Positions 32,167 through 42,802 of a stretch of DNA of 64,000 nucleotides are shown here, piece after piece; within the stretch, counting starts at the first letter, position 1, and the number at the start of each line of letters is the position of its first letter. The stretch comes from Desulfuromonadaceae bacterium. GTDB taxonomy: Bacteria > Desulfobacterota > Desulfuromonadia > Geobacterales > Pseudopelobacteraceae. The translations under genes and the position numbers were made by a program. The notes under the pieces are model-generated. The model ran no database searches. It was not told where the DNA came from and saw nothing but the letters and a program-made list of their open reading frames with translations. Location of the stretch: assembly GCA_028681335.1 (NCBI GenBank), contig JAQUIT010000003.1, forward strand, positions 186,001-250,000, written 5' to 3'.

Positions 32167-32937
32167 ATGGATCTCGCAAAAATAAGAAAAAAATCACTCC
32201 TGACTCCTAAAGAGCCTGACACCGAGCGCGTGGAAGCTCCTGCGGCTTCACCTCTGCCTGTAGAGGTTGCGCCTCAGGTCGCGCCGATTGTGCCGTTCTC
32301 TGCCGAGTCGGACTGTTTTCAGACAGAGCCATGCTGCACAGTCGCTACTTTTACGGCCGCTGCTTCACCGTTTATAGCACCACAGCACCCTGACTATGCT
32401 GCTCCTGCATTAACTCCGCTGGAAGCTATTTTGGCCGGTAGAACTGCGGCTGGGTGCAATGATGAGTCAATTCTTGCTGATGAAGAAACCGGTGGGATTA
32501 CCTTCGAAGCGTGTTTTGAGTTCCTCTGTTTCCGGGTCTCTGACGAGATCTATGGCATAAACATCATGGACATAAAGGAGCTTATAAAGCCACGTGAGGT
32601 TACGGAAGTACCGCGTGCTCCCGCCTTTGTTTCAGGAGTTCTGTCGTTGCGAGGCACGATAATCCCGATTATAGATATGCGTGTCCGGCTTGGACTGGCT
32701 CATGAAGAGCCTACCGGGAAAGAGCGGATTGTTGTCATACGAACCAGCAACTCACTTAGCGGCTTGCTGGTCGATGAAGTAATTCAGGTTGTGAAGGTGC
32801 AGCAGGACGCTATCGAAGCAGCTCCTGCCGTTCTTGACGGGATTGACCGTGACTTTATCAGTGGTCTTGGTCGTGCTGACGGAAAGTTGATAATAATTCT
32901 GAATTTGGAAACCATTGCTGACATCAACCTCTGCTAA
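32167..32937 (+). CDS. cheW: CheW-domain protein with long low-complexity N-terminal extension
   Basis: ~115-aa Pro/Ala-rich leader, then 'FLCFRVSDEIYGINIMDIKELIKPREVTEVPRAPAFVSGVLSLRGTIIPIIDMRVRLGL'. Confidence 0.85.
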   Translation: MDLAKIRKKSLLTPKEPDTERVEAPAASPLPVEVAPQVAPIVPFSAESDCFQTEPCCTVATFTAAASPFIAPQHPDYAAPALTPLEAILAGRTAAGCNDESILADEETGGITFEACFEFLCFRVSDEIYGINIMDIKELIKPREVTEVPRAPAFVSGVLSLRGTIIPIIDMRVRLGLAHEEPTGKERIVVIRTSNSLSGLLVDEVIQVVKVQQDAIEAAPAVLDGIDRDFISGLGRADGKLIIILNLETIADINLC

Positions 32938-32952
32938 GGACCGGTAACTAGT

Positions 32953-33417
32953 ATGGAAGGTTCACTAACTCATATCCAGCTAGCCTGTTTCAGTCTCGGA
33001 GACAGGTTGTTTGCCGTCGATATCATGAGGATCAAGGAAATTCTTGTCCCCCAGAAGCTGTCACCGCTACCGTGCGACTCTGACGTGCTTGAGGGTGTTG
33101 TTAACCTTCGTGGCGCTGTTATCCCGGTAATGAATATGCGCAAGCGGTTCGGACTGGCGGTCCCTGACGGAGGCTCTGTCGGTAAGCTGCTGATAGTTGC
33201 TCTGGCCTCACAATTACTTGCCTTGGCTGTGGATGACGTCATGGAGGTTATTTCTCTGCCGGTTGCCGATATTAAACCGCCTATCCAGATGGAGTCGGGG
33301 GTGGGAGCGGAATTTCTGTTGGGTGTCTGTCTGTCGGGTGACCGCGTCTTTATGATTCTGGATATAGATTCACTTCTTGGCAGCAGTCGCACTATTCAAA
33401 CCTCAGTACCGGTATAG
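32953..33417 (+). CDS. cheW: CheW-domain protein
   Basis: 'LACFSLGDRLFAVDIMRIKEILVPQKLSPLPCDSDVLEGVVNLRGAVIPVMNMRKRFGL'. Confidence 0.88.
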   Translation: MEGSLTHIQLACFSLGDRLFAVDIMRIKEILVPQKLSPLPCDSDVLEGVVNLRGAVIPVMNMRKRFGLAVPDGGSVGKLLIVALASQLLALAVDDVMEVISLPVADIKPPIQMESGVGAEFLLGVCLSGDRVFMILDIDSLLGSSRTIQTSVPV

Positions 33418-33455
33418 CTGTTATCCGCAGGTACTGTATATAAAAACAGGAGTAG

Positions 33456-35288
33456 TTGGTGATTGACCTTCAAAACATACGCTGTGCCCTTCAATCAGCT
33501 GATGAAGAAACACGTAGATCAGCCCTGCATCTGTTGAAGGATGTTCCATTGGTCGATGCACAGGCCATTTTGTTTACCGCAATGGGTGATGAAAGCTGGC
33601 GGGTGCGAAAAGAGGCTGTGGAATCCTATGTTAACTCCAGGCCAGACCTCGATTCTGTTGAACAGTTATTAAACCTGCTGCGCAATGAGGAAAATGCCGG
33701 TTTAAGGAATTCAGCTGCAGAAGCCGTTGTCCGTCTTGGTTCCGCACCATCTTCGCTCCTGATAAAGCTCGTGGATGATCGGGATGCTGATGTACGTAAA
33801 TTTGTAATCGATGCTATGGGTGCTATTGGCGATCAGGTTTTTGTTCCCGCGCTGCTGCATGCTCTGGACGATCCAGAGGTAAATGTTGCCTCAGCGGCTG
33901 CAGAACAGCTGGGCGTAGTGGGAGATACCGGTGCTGCAGAGCCGTTGATGCAGGCGATTCTGCGCCGCGATGATGTTTTGTTTCGTTTTAGTGCTCTGGG
34001 TGCTCTGGGTGCTTTGGCAGCACCGTTACCGGTGCCGGAAAAGCTGGTGAAGCTCGCAGATCAGGACATACTCAGAAGGGCCGTATTCGAATGTCTTGGA
34101 GCTATTTCCGATGACAGTTCTTTCAAACTGCTGTTTGATGGTCTGTCCTGCCGTCAGAAGAACAACCGTGCCGCTGCGGTAAAAGCTTTACATACTATCT
34201 ACTGCCGCTCGTCTGTCGCGGTACAGCAAATGATGCGTGAAACATTCGAGTCGCTTAAGGCTAGTGATGATGTCCCGGGCCTTTTGGAGTTGATCGACAA
34301 GCGGGATTGTGTCCTGACTGAAGCACTTTTGTGGATGAGTGTCATGATCAGGGATGTACGTTTCATTCCGCTGCTTATTGAAGCTTATGGTGACGAACGG
34401 ACTGCTGCTGCGGCAGTTACAGCCATTAAATCATTTGGTTACGAAGCGTTACGTGAAGTCGTTTCTCAATATGCGAATCTGGATGAAAGCGGCCGCAGCG
34501 GTCTCTGCCTCCTCATTGCCGAGTGTGGCTATTGCGGTTTTAACGACGTTATTCAGGAAGCGTTGCATGATCAATCGGCACAGGTCAGAAAGGCCGCTGC
34601 CACGTCCGTAGCCAAGCTTGGCCTGGACAGGTGCATAACCGAAATTATTACCTTGATTGATGATGACGAAAAACAGGTATACAGGGCTGCCATTGCCGCT
34701 CTGCAGTCGCTTGTCATAAGCAGTCGTACGGCTGTTGAGGCAGAGGTAGGCCTCCTCTGTTCGTCAAAGTTGCCGCATCACCGAAAAGCAGCTGCTTTTT
34801 TGCTGGCATCACTGGGTGAACGGGAACGTTTGCAGCAATTATTGAGAGATGAAGACGCGCAGGTTCGTAAAGCAGTCGTTGAGGCGATTGGAACAAGCCG
34901 TATGGAATCATTTGCTCCGTTGCTTTGCGCGGCACTGGGTGACGGCGATCCTGACGTGCGTATCGCTGTTGCCGACGCGCTCGGGAAACTGCATGATACG
35001 ATGGCGCTTGATGTCCTTGAGCGTGCGCTGGATGATGACGATGTCTGGGTTCAATCTGCTGTTTTGAAGGCTATCGCTGCAATTGCTCCGGCAGCGGCAC
35101 TGGCACTTATCAAAAACATGTATACCGTAGCCGGAGGCCTGTTGATGATTACAAGTTTGCGGATTCTCGAGAATCTCGGTGGCCCTGAAGCTGAAAAAAT
35201 TATCCGCTTTGCCCTTCAAAACAGTGATAAGGACATTGCCAGGCAGGCTGACAAGTCTCTCGAGCGAGTGATCGCCAATTCAAACTAG
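33456..35288 (+). CDS. HEAT-repeat protein (about 600 aa)
   Basis: Repeated 'D.D..VR..A..ALG.' units, e.g. 'LGDGDPDVRIAVADALGKLHDTMALDVLERALDDDDVWVQSAVLKAIA'. Start TTG 33456 or GTG 33459. Confidence 0.82.
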   Translation: MVIDLQNIRCALQSADEETRRSALHLLKDVPLVDAQAILFTAMGDESWRVRKEAVESYVNSRPDLDSVEQLLNLLRNEENAGLRNSAAEAVVRLGSAPSSLLIKLVDDRDADVRKFVIDAMGAIGDQVFVPALLHALDDPEVNVASAAAEQLGVVGDTGAAEPLMQAILRRDDVLFRFSALGALGALAAPLPVPEKLVKLADQDILRRAVFECLGAISDDSSFKLLFDGLSCRQKNNRAAAVKALHTIYCRSSVAVQQMMRETFESLKASDDVPGLLELIDKRDCVLTEALLWMSVMIRDVRFIPLLIEAYGDERTAAAAVTAIKSFGYEALREVVSQYANLDESGRSGLCLLIAECGYCGFNDVIQEALHDQSAQVRKAAATSVAKLGLDRCITEIITLIDDDEKQVYRAAIAALQSLVISSRTAVEAEVGLLCSSKLPHHRKAAAFLLASLGERERLQQLLRDEDAQVRKAVVEAIGTSRMESFAPLLCAALGDGDPDVRIAVADALGKLHDTMALDVLERALDDDDVWVQSAVLKAIAAIAPAAALALIKNMYTVAGGLLMITSLRILENLGGPEAEKIIRFALQNSDKDIARQADKSLERVIANSN

Positions 35289-35295
35289 GTAGTTC

Positions 35296-36174
35296 ATGAC
35301 ACTCTCTTGTGCCCACAATCATCTTATGTCTGACGATGAATTCCATCTGTTGCGGGATTGTATCTACGCGCATTGCGGGATTTATTTTGATCAGGAATCA
35401 AAATACATCCTTGAAAAGCGCCTTTCCAGCCGTTTGACAGATCTGAATCTTTCCAGTTTTTACGACTATTATCATTTCATAAAGTATAACCGTAACAAAG
35501 AGCATGAACTGACTGATATAATGGATGTTCTTACCACGAATGAAACGTACTTCTTTCGTGAATCGATCCAGTTGAAAGCGTTTTCCGATGAGGTTATCCC
35601 GGAGCTTATCAAAAGAAAAATTGCGCGGGGTAACCGGACCTTACGGATATGGAGCGCCGGCTGTTCGACCGGCGAGGAGCCGTACACCATCGCGATGCTG
35701 CTGAGTACCATGCCTGAACTCATTGGCTGGAAGATTGAAATCATTGGTACCGACATTAGCAACAAAGTCCTTTCGCAGGCGCGGCGGGGTGTCTATGGCA
35801 AATCGTCATTCCGGGCTACCAATGAAAACGATCTGCGCCGTTTCTTTGTTGCGCAAGACGACGGCTACAAAGTCAATGACTCCATCAGGGCCCTCGTAAC
35901 CATCAGCCATCTCAATCTTTTTGATTCTCATCGCCTTGCCCTGCTCGGCAAGGTGGATCTTGTCTTTTGTCGCAATGTCATCATCTATTTTGACCAGGCG
36001 GCCAAAAAACGTGTCATTGAGTCATTTCACTCCGCACTGTATGATGGCGGTTTCCTTCTGCTGGGTCACTCTGAATCGCTCATGAATATCTCGACGCAGT
36101 TCACCCTTCGTCACTTCAAAAACGATATGATATACCAAAAGCCTGATCGTCTATCAGTCGGAGGTGGGCTGTGA
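35296..36174 (+). CDS. cheR: Chemotaxis methyltransferase CheR
   Basis: 'LRIWSAGCSTGEEPYTIAMLL', 'EIIGTDISNKVLSQAR', 'DLVFCRNVIIYFDQAAKKRVIESF'. Confidence 0.94.
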   Translation: MTLSCAHNHLMSDDEFHLLRDCIYAHCGIYFDQESKYILEKRLSSRLTDLNLSSFYDYYHFIKYNRNKEHELTDIMDVLTTNETYFFRESIQLKAFSDEVIPELIKRKIARGNRTLRIWSAGCSTGEEPYTIAMLLSTMPELIGWKIEIIGTDISNKVLSQARRGVYGKSSFRATNENDLRRFFVAQDDGYKVNDSIRALVTISHLNLFDSHRLALLGKVDLVFCRNVIIYFDQAAKKRVIESFHSALYDGGFLLLGHSESLMNISTQFTLRHFKNDMIYQKPDRLSVGGGL

Positions 36175-37244
36175 AAAAGATCAGGATAGTTGTTGTTGAT
36201 GATTCTGCCTTCAGCCGTCGCAGCATAACCAAGATGCTGGAAGGGCTGGATTCTGTAGAAGTCGTTGGCTACGCGATAAATGGTGAAGACGGTATACAAA
36301 AAGTTATCGCCCTTAAGCCGGATCTGGTGACTCTTGACCTTGAAATGCCGAAGATGGACGGGTTTACGCTGCTGCGCATCCTGACAACCCGTTTTTCGCT
36401 GCCGGTTATTGTTATCAGCGCCCTGAGCGGAGCGGACAAGGTTTTTAAAGCACTTGAACTCGGCGCACTTGATTTTGTTGCCAAGCCATCGAGCAGTGCA
36501 TCCATTGATCTCCTCTCCATAAAAGAGGATCTTCAGAAAAAAGTACTGCAGGTTCTTTCCCTTAATAACACTGCCAGTCGCCCGGCCCCGGCCATAGGGG
36601 CCGGAAGCCAGGAACGCAGTGAAACCAGCAAAGCACCGTCTGGAAGAGCAGGGGTGGGGATAAACCACGCCATTGATCTTGTGGCAATTGGTTCCTCTAC
36701 CGGTGGGCCGCCGGCCCTGCAGCAGATATTCTCTGCTTTTAAGCAGAAATACCCTTTTGCAATAGTCGTCTCGCAGCATATGCCGCCTGGTTTTACCAAA
36801 GCTTTTGCGGACAGGCTTGATCGCTCATGTCTTTTCGACGTAAAAGAGGCCGAAGATGGTGATCTTGTCCTCCCGGGCAGTATTCTGATCGCCCCCGGTG
36901 GTAAAAATATGACCTTCGAAGTCTGTGGAGGGCAGGTAACAGCACGCATCGTTGAACCTTCAGCCTCTGATCGTTATGTTCCCTCTGTTGATGTCATGCT
37001 CCAATCGTGTGCCGGTATTTACCGCAAGCGGGTGACAGCAATAATTCTTACGGGCATGGGCAACGACGGTAGCGCGGGAGTACGGATAATCAAGGAGCAG
37101 GGTGGTTGCGTGATCGCGGAATCGGAAGAGACCGCCATCGTGTACGGTATGCCGCGGGAAGCGGTAGCCACCGGTGTTGTCGACAGTTGTGTCCCGTTGG
37201 ATAAAGTCGCCGCGGAAATACTGATCCAGGGAGGATTTTCCTGA
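36171..37244 (+). CDS. cheB: Chemotaxis glutamate methylesterase CheB
   Basis: Receiver '[13 protein letters not shown]...[10 protein letters not shown]', catalytic '[16 protein letters not shown]', '[17 protein letters not shown]', '[12 protein letters not shown]'. Confidence 0.95.
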   Translation: MKKIRIVVVDDSAFSRRSITKMLEGLDSVEVVGYAINGEDGIQKVIALKPDLVTLDLEMPKMDGFTLLRILTTRFSLPVIVISALSGADKVFKALELGALDFVAKPSSSASIDLLSIKEDLQKKVLQVLSLNNTASRPAPAIGAGSQERSETSKAPSGRAGVGINHAIDLVAIGSSTGGPPALQQIFSAFKQKYPFAIVVSQHMPPGFTKAFADRLDRSCLFDVKEAEDGDLVLPGSILIAPGGKNMTFEVCGGQVTARIVEPSASDRYVPSVDVMLQSCAGIYRKRVTAIILTGMGNDGSAGVRIIKEQGGCVIAESEETAIVYGMPREAVATGVVDSCVPLDKVAAEILIQGGFS

Positions 37245-37302
37245 TTTGATTGCAAGAGCGACTGTTGTCGCTGCAGAAATAGACAATTTAGATATATTCA
37301 AG

Positions 37303-39792
37303 ATGCGAAAGGAAATTACCGTGGAACAGAAGTACTCACCAAAAGATGTAGAACAGAAATGGCAGTCCGTGTGGGAAGACGAAAAGACCTTCAAGGCGAC
37401 TCCGGCCAGTGACAAACAGAAATACTATCTGCTGGAGATGTTTCCTTATCCATCCGGCCGCATTCATATGGGGCACGTCCGTAATTATTCCATCGGCGAT
37501 GTTATCGGCAGGTTCAAAAGAATGCGCGGCTTCAATGTCATGCATCCGATGGGGTGGGATGCTTTCGGTATGCCGGCCGAGAACGCCGCAATCCAGAACA
37601 AGAGCCATCCGGCAGTCTGGACACATGAAAATATAGCGTACATGCGTAATCAGATTAAGAAAATGGGCTTCTCCTACGACTGGGACCGTGAGTTGGCTAC
37701 CTGCAACCTCGACTATTACCGCTGGGAGCAGAAACTGTTCCTTGAAATGTTTGCCAAAGGACTCGCTTACAAAAAGACCTCTTTTGTCAACTGGTGTCCG
37801 AAGTGCGAAACCGTCCTGGCCAATGAGCAGGTTGAAGACGGTGCCTGCTGGCGTTGTGACAGTGATGTCAACCAGAAGGAGCTCGACCAGTGGTTTTTCC
37901 GTATCACCGACTATGCTGAAGAGTTGCTGGAAAATACCTACAAATTACCAGGTTGGCCGGAACGCGTGCTGGTCATGCAACGCAACTGGATCGGCAAGAG
38001 TTTCGGCTGCGAGATAGACTTCAAGCTTGAAAACAGCAGCGACTCCATCCGTGTTTTTACCACACGTCAGGACACCGTTTTCGGTGCCACCTTTATGTCG
38101 TTGGCACCGGAACATCCACACGCCCTTGATTTGGCCACCCCTGAACAGAGAGAGGCGGTCGTTGCTTTTATCGATAAGATCAGAAAAACCGACCGCATCA
38201 TGCGCACCGCCGATGACTTTGAAAAAGAGGGTGTTTTTACCGGTTCATACTGCATTAATCCGTTAACCGGTGTGCGGATGCCGATCTTCCTGGCAAACTT
38301 TGTCTTGATGGACTACGGCACAGGTGCCGTTATGGCGGTTCCGACCCACGATCAGCGCGACTTTGAGTTTGCCAAAAAATACGATCTGCCATTGAAGGTC
38401 GTCATTCAACCGGCAGGGACAACACTCGACCCGGCCACGATGGGTGAAGCGTTTACCGATGCCGGGATCATGACGAATTCAGGCACATTTGACGGCATGC
38501 AGAGCGGTGACGCAAAAGAGGCGATAGCCGACTTCCTGAAAGAAGAGGGCTACGGCACAAAGACGGTCAATTACCGTCTCAGGGATTGGGGCATTTCCCG
38601 CCAGCGCTACTGGGGCAATCCGATCCCGGTGATCTACTGTGACAGCTGCGGTGTCGTGCCGGTACCGGCAAAAGATCTGCCGGTCGTACTTCCTAAAGAT
38701 GTCGAGTTCAGCGGCGAGGGGGGGAGCCCACTGGCCCAGATGGATTCCTTCGTACACTGCTCCTGCCCTGTATGCGGGAAAGCTGCCCGCCGTGAAACCG
38801 ATACGATGGATACCTTCGTGCAGTCGTCGTGGTATTTCCTGCGTTATTGCTGCCCGGAGTACACCGAAGGCATTCTCGATCGTGAAGCTGTCGACCACTG
38901 GATGTCGGTTGACCAGTACATCGGCGGCATCGAGCACGCTGTATTGCATCTGTTGTATGCCCGTTTTTTCACAAAAGTTATGCGCGATCTGGGGCATATT
39001 TCTGCCGACGAACCGTTTGTCAACCTGCTGACCCAGGGGATGGTTATCAAAGATGGTTCGAAGATGAGCAAGTCGAAGGGGAATGTCGTTGATCCTGACG
39101 CCCTGATCTCTCGATACGGGGCCGACACCGCCCGTCTGTTCTCCCTGTTTGCGGCACCGCCGGAAAAGGACCTCGACTGGAACGACCAGGGTGTAGACGG
39201 TTCTTTCCGTTTCTTAAGCCGCATCTGGAAGCTCGTCCATGACCGTCTCGACATGGTACGGAACGCCGCTCCGGTTGATCCAGCCTCATTAACGGCTGAT
39301 GAGCGCAACCTGCGCCGTGCCGTCCACAAAACAATCCGTAAGGTTACCGAGGATCTGGAGGAACGCTTCCATTTCAACACGGCGATAGCTTCCGTAATGG
39401 AGTTGCTCAATATCCTTCAGCCGGCCGATCTCAAAACAGCACAATTCCCGGCGGTTATGAAAGAAGCTCTCCAGAGCGTCGTCATGCTGATGTCTCCTAT
39501 TGTCCCTCATATTACAGAAGAGCTGTGGCAGCGACTGGGCAACACTTCCCAGTTGACTCAGACAGCATGGCCGGAATATGACCCAAGCGCAGTGGTTGAT
39601 GAAGAGCTGCTGGTTGTTGTTCAGGTTAATGGTAAATTGCGTTCCAAGATAACTGTTGCCGCCGGTATCGGTGAGGATGAACTTAAAGCACTTGCGCTGG
39701 CAGATGAGAAGGTTATGCCGTTCATCGAGGGGCTGACCGTCCGCAAGGTTATCTGTGTGCCGGGTAAACTAGTCAATATCGTGGTGGGGTAG
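37303..39792 (+). CDS. leuS: Leucyl-tRNA synthetase
   Basis: '[23 protein letters not shown]', '[16 protein letters not shown]'; start uncertain (37303 or 37321). Confidence 0.96.
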   Translation: MRKEITVEQKYSPKDVEQKWQSVWEDEKTFKATPASDKQKYYLLEMFPYPSGRIHMGHVRNYSIGDVIGRFKRMRGFNVMHPMGWDAFGMPAENAAIQNKSHPAVWTHENIAYMRNQIKKMGFSYDWDRELATCNLDYYRWEQKLFLEMFAKGLAYKKTSFVNWCPKCETVLANEQVEDGACWRCDSDVNQKELDQWFFRITDYAEELLENTYKLPGWPERVLVMQRNWIGKSFGCEIDFKLENSSDSIRVFTTRQDTVFGATFMSLAPEHPHALDLATPEQREAVVAFIDKIRKTDRIMRTADDFEKEGVFTGSYCINPLTGVRMPIFLANFVLMDYGTGAVMAVPTHDQRDFEFAKKYDLPLKVVIQPAGTTLDPATMGEAFTDAGIMTNSGTFDGMQSGDAKEAIADFLKEEGYGTKTVNYRLRDWGISRQRYWGNPIPVIYCDSCGVVPVPAKDLPVVLPKDVEFSGEGGSPLAQMDSFVHCSCPVCGKAARRETDTMDTFVQSSWYFLRYCCPEYTEGILDREAVDHWMSVDQYIGGIEHAVLHLLYARFFTKVMRDLGHISADEPFVNLLTQGMVIKDGSKMSKSKGNVVDPDALISRYGADTARLFSLFAAPPEKDLDWNDQGVDGSFRFLSRIWKLVHDRLDMVRNAAPVDPASLTADERNLRRAVHKTIRKVTEDLEERFHFNTAIASVMELLNILQPADLKTAQFPAVMKEALQSVVMLMSPIVPHITEELWQRLGNTSQLTQTAWPEYDPSAVVDEELLVVVQVNGKLRSKITVAAGIGEDELKALALADEKVMPFIEGLTVRKVICVPGKLVNIVVG

Positions 39793-39795
39793 GGG

Positions 39796-40320
39796 ATGTC
39801 AGTTTTGCTAAAGTGGCGGGTGTTGGTGTTGGTGCTGGTGATCAATTCAGTGGCCGGGTGCGGCTATCATCTGACGAGCTCATCGTCACAACACCTTGGA
39901 GGCTCCCAGAAAATATGGGTACCTTTCTTCACTAACGAGAGTATCAGCCCGACGGCACAAACAGTCCTGCGCAGGGCGTTCTATGAAGAGTTGCACGCCC
40001 TGCGCGGGCTCAACCCTGCAAGCAGTGAGGGGAACGCGGATCTTGTCATGAAGACGCGCATTGTTTCCTATTCCAGCAAGGCGGTTTCGTATAGCGCTGT
40101 CGATCAGGCCATGCAGTACAGCCTGTCTCTGGCGGTTGAGCTTGAAATACGCAAAAAAGGTGAAACGACACCGCTCTGGAAAGGGCAGCTCCATGGAGAA
40201 AAGCAGTATCCGGCCTCCACCAATCTTGCCCTGCAGCGGAACTCCGAGGAGCAGGCTCTTGATGCCGCTGCCCGCGTCATTGCCCATAAATTTATTACCG
40301 CTTTGGAAGAGTCCTACTAG
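39796..40320 (+). CDS. lptE: LPS-assembly lipoprotein LptE
   Basis: Lipobox 'VINSVAGCGYHLTSSS', 'WVPFFTNESISPTAQTVLRRAFYEEL'; position between leuS and holA. Confidence 0.85.
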   Translation: MSVLLKWRVLVLVLVINSVAGCGYHLTSSSSQHLGGSQKIWVPFFTNESISPTAQTVLRRAFYEELHALRGLNPASSEGNADLVMKTRIVSYSSKAVSYSAVDQAMQYSLSLAVELEIRKKGETTPLWKGQLHGEKQYPASTNLALQRNSEEQALDAAARVIAHKFITALEESY

Positions 40321-40322
40321 TC

Positions 40323-41321
40323 ATGACGCCCCAGGAGTTTGACACATACCTGAAGAAGGGTACCGTTCCAACCGTCTGCTTTCTTTACGGTGAAGAGCAG
40401 TTTCTGGTTGAACGGGCGGTTCATGCACTGCTTGAGAAGGCCATCGACCCGTCTCTTAAAGACTTCAACCTGAATGTTTTCTTCGGCAATGAATCAAAAG
40501 GCGTGGACATTATCGATGCCGCCCAGACCCTGCCGATGTTTTCGGAGCGGCGCGCCGTTCTGGTCAAGCGCGCCGAACAGCTCAAAGCCGAAGCCCTTGA
40601 AGCAATGCTGCCCTATATCAAGAATCCGTCTCCCGGTACCTGTCTGTTGTTGACCGGCACCAAGATCGACCAGCGCAAGAAGTTCTTTGTTGAGTTTAAG
40701 AAGCTCGGCGTTCTGGTCGAATACAAGCGCTTCTACGACAATAAGCTGTCCGGTTTTATTCAAACGGAAGCGGTTGCTCAAGGGAAGCCGATTGAAACAG
40801 CCGCAGCCGAGCTCCTGGCTGAAGTGACCGGCAACAACCTGCAGGAGTTGAGTTCGCAGCTTGAAAAGCTGATTGTTTATGCCGGATCAAAGCAACGCAT
40901 AACGGTGGATGACGTCCGTACCATGGCCAGCAGCAGCAAGGCCTTTACCGCCTTTGAGCTGGCAAAGTTTCTTGGATTACGCGATCTGTCCAATTCGATC
41001 AAAAGTCTTGATGCGCTGTTCCTCCATGGAGAGGATGCACCGATGATAATTGGTGCCCTGACCAGCCATTTCCGGAAATTGTGGCGCGTGAGAGAGCTGC
41101 TCGACAAGAAGATGCAACAGGCTGATATCGGCAGGGAGCTCAACATCAATGCGTTCTTTCTGGGTGATATTGTCACGCAGGCGCGTAATTTTCCACGCAG
41201 GGAGCTGATGCGTATTTTTGAAGAATTCTATCGCTGCGATGTTGCATCTAAAACCGGAGGCGGCCAGTCGTATAACCTCCTGCACGGCATGACCATGGGG
41301 ATCTGCACCGGCGGCTGGTAG
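40323..41321 (+). CDS. holA: DNA polymerase III subunit delta
   Basis: 'VCFLYGEEQFLVERAVHALL', 'LTGTKIDQRKKFFVEFKKLG', 'FRKLWRVRELLDKK'. Confidence 0.92.
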   Translation: MTPQEFDTYLKKGTVPTVCFLYGEEQFLVERAVHALLEKAIDPSLKDFNLNVFFGNESKGVDIIDAAQTLPMFSERRAVLVKRAEQLKAEALEAMLPYIKNPSPGTCLLLTGTKIDQRKKFFVEFKKLGVLVEYKRFYDNKLSGFIQTEAVAQGKPIETAAAELLAEVTGNNLQELSSQLEKLIVYAGSKQRITVDDVRTMASSSKAFTAFELAKFLGLRDLSNSIKSLDALFLHGEDAPMIIGALTSHFRKLWRVRELLDKKMQQADIGRELNINAFFLGDIVTQARNFPRRELMRIFEEFYRCDVASKTGGGQSYNLLHGMTMGICTGGW

Positions 41322-41586
41322 TCCCCGTTGGCGCCACCACACGATCCTCTTACTCCAACTCCTTTTTCTGCTCCCCTTCTCCTTTTCAAGAATCCTTCAC
41401 ATCAATGTTTTGCGGTTCTTCCCCTTTTTCAGCGTGCAAACTGTTTTGTTATTATTAAAAACGAACAGTAAGAGCTGGCTCATTGACAATATTGCATTTC
41501 AGGCGTATACAAGAGTCCATTAATTAACCTGTTTAAGTCACTGGAGTTTAAAAAATGGTTTCAGACGAGTGAAGCCATTTTTGGTG

Positions 41587-41632
41587 AAAAGTCGCTTTTA
41601 TCAGCGTTACGCTGATGAAGCGGCTTTTTTGT
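41587..41632 (+). terminator. Terminator-like hairpin downstream of holA
   Basis: AGTCGCTTTTATCAGCG-tta-CGCTGATGAAGCGGCTTTTTT. Confidence 0.7.
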
Positions 41633-41887
41633 TTTCGAGAAGTTGAGCGTTGAGGAAATCAGGCAGGCCTCGAAGATGGTCTTGTGGGAGATAAACGGCA
41701 AAGCTCTTTTGGGCAAGAGTATTGGCATTATGCGCAGCGTCAAGGGAACGCATAATGATTCGAACTGCCAGATTCTTCAATCAAGGGAGCCGATGCGTTT
41801 GTAGATAAAAATGGGTGACCGATAGGATCCTGAAATAAGACTATGGTACATCCAGTGCGAAAAGATCAAAGGTACAGATCTGGAGAA

Positions 41888-41949
41888 GCATATAATATAA
41901 GATGCTTCGATGAAGAACAAAACGAGTTAAAGCATCTAATATTATATAC
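41888..41949. repeat. 20-bp imperfect inverted repeat (18/20) upstream of the first island gene
   Basis: GCATATAATATAAGATGCTT (41888-41907) and AAGCATCTAATATTATATAC (41930-41949). Confidence 0.7.
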
Positions 41950-42038
41950 ATCATTTGCATCTAATATTGGATACCGGCATACAACATTAGATACCGGCAC
42001 TAACCGGTGATTAACAAGTTGGATAAGGACAAAAAACT

Positions 42039-42656
42039 ATGATCGAGATCATCTTTGGAGCAATTGCAGCTAATGCTATCGTTATTGCTACCCTTGGTTT
42101 TTTGGCACGCACTATTATCAAACATTTTCTTTCTAAGGACATAGAAAGATTCAAGAGCAACTTGGAATCAGAAGCGAAAAGTGAAATTGAAAGTTATAGG
42201 TCTAATCTTGAGAAGGAGCGAATTCGACTGCAAATTTCCTATAGTGGCATTTTTGAAAAGCAGGCTTCAGTAATCATTGAGATGTACAATCTAATACTGG
42301 ACTTTGAGAACAAGATTTGGTCAGTTATGACACCGATTGCTGATCGCAGTGAACTTTACGGGGCATTCATTGAGAGTTACCGAGCCCTCCTAACCTACTA
42401 CCAAATTAATAGAATTTTGTTACCAAAGACACTTGAAGACGATTTTGAAAGCTTTCTCAAAAAAATGTACCTTGCTGTCAATAAGCATAAGAGAGCTGAA
42501 GACCAACTAAACCGTGGTTACATGCTACAAGAAGCAGATTTTGACAAACTATTTCAACAACAAGACCAAGCAAATGAAATCATTGATAAGCTACCAGCTT
42601 ATCGCAGAGACCTTACAGATAAGCTGAGATCCCTTATCGGTGTTGGCCTCGAATGA
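42039..42656 (+). CDS. Single-TM coiled-coil protein of unknown function
   Basis: 205 aa; N-terminal TM 'IIFGAIAANAIVIATLGFLARTII' then 'KDIERFKSNLESEAKSEIESYRSNLEKERIRLQ'; RBS-like aagga upstream. Confidence 0.75.
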   Translation: MIEIIFGAIAANAIVIATLGFLARTIIKHFLSKDIERFKSNLESEAKSEIESYRSNLEKERIRLQISYSGIFEKQASVIIEMYNLILDFENKIWSVMTPIADRSELYGAFIESYRALLTYYQINRILLPKTLEDDFESFLKKMYLAVNKHKRAEDQLNRGYMLQEADFDKLFQQQDQANEIIDKLPAYRRDLTDKLRSLIGVGLE

Positions 42657-42712
42657 CACCATAATCACGCCAATGCTTGTATATCGGGACTTCGAACAAG
42701 GCTAAAAAACCG

Positions 42713-42787
42713 AAGTTCCAACCAGGCAGTTTGACACCGGTCGGGCGGAACGGATGCCCGAACGGGTCAACTGCGCGGCCCGTTGAA
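42713..42787. repeat. Long imperfect palindrome, attC-like architecture (tentative)
   Basis: GTTCCAACCAGGCAGTTTGACACCGGTCGGGC...GCCCGAACGGGTCAACTGCGCGGCCCGTTGAAC: outer, middle and inner complementary blocks with bulges. Confidence 0.35.
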
Positions 42788-42802
42788 CAAAAAAGGAGAA
42801 TA

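Noticed and set aside
41561-41743. 60-aa minus-strand ORF after holA, and an opposite-strand reading 'LSVEEIRQASKMVLWEINGKALLGKSIGIM'
   Set aside because: No recognisable family and it overlaps the terminator; could be a gene remnant but unsupported.
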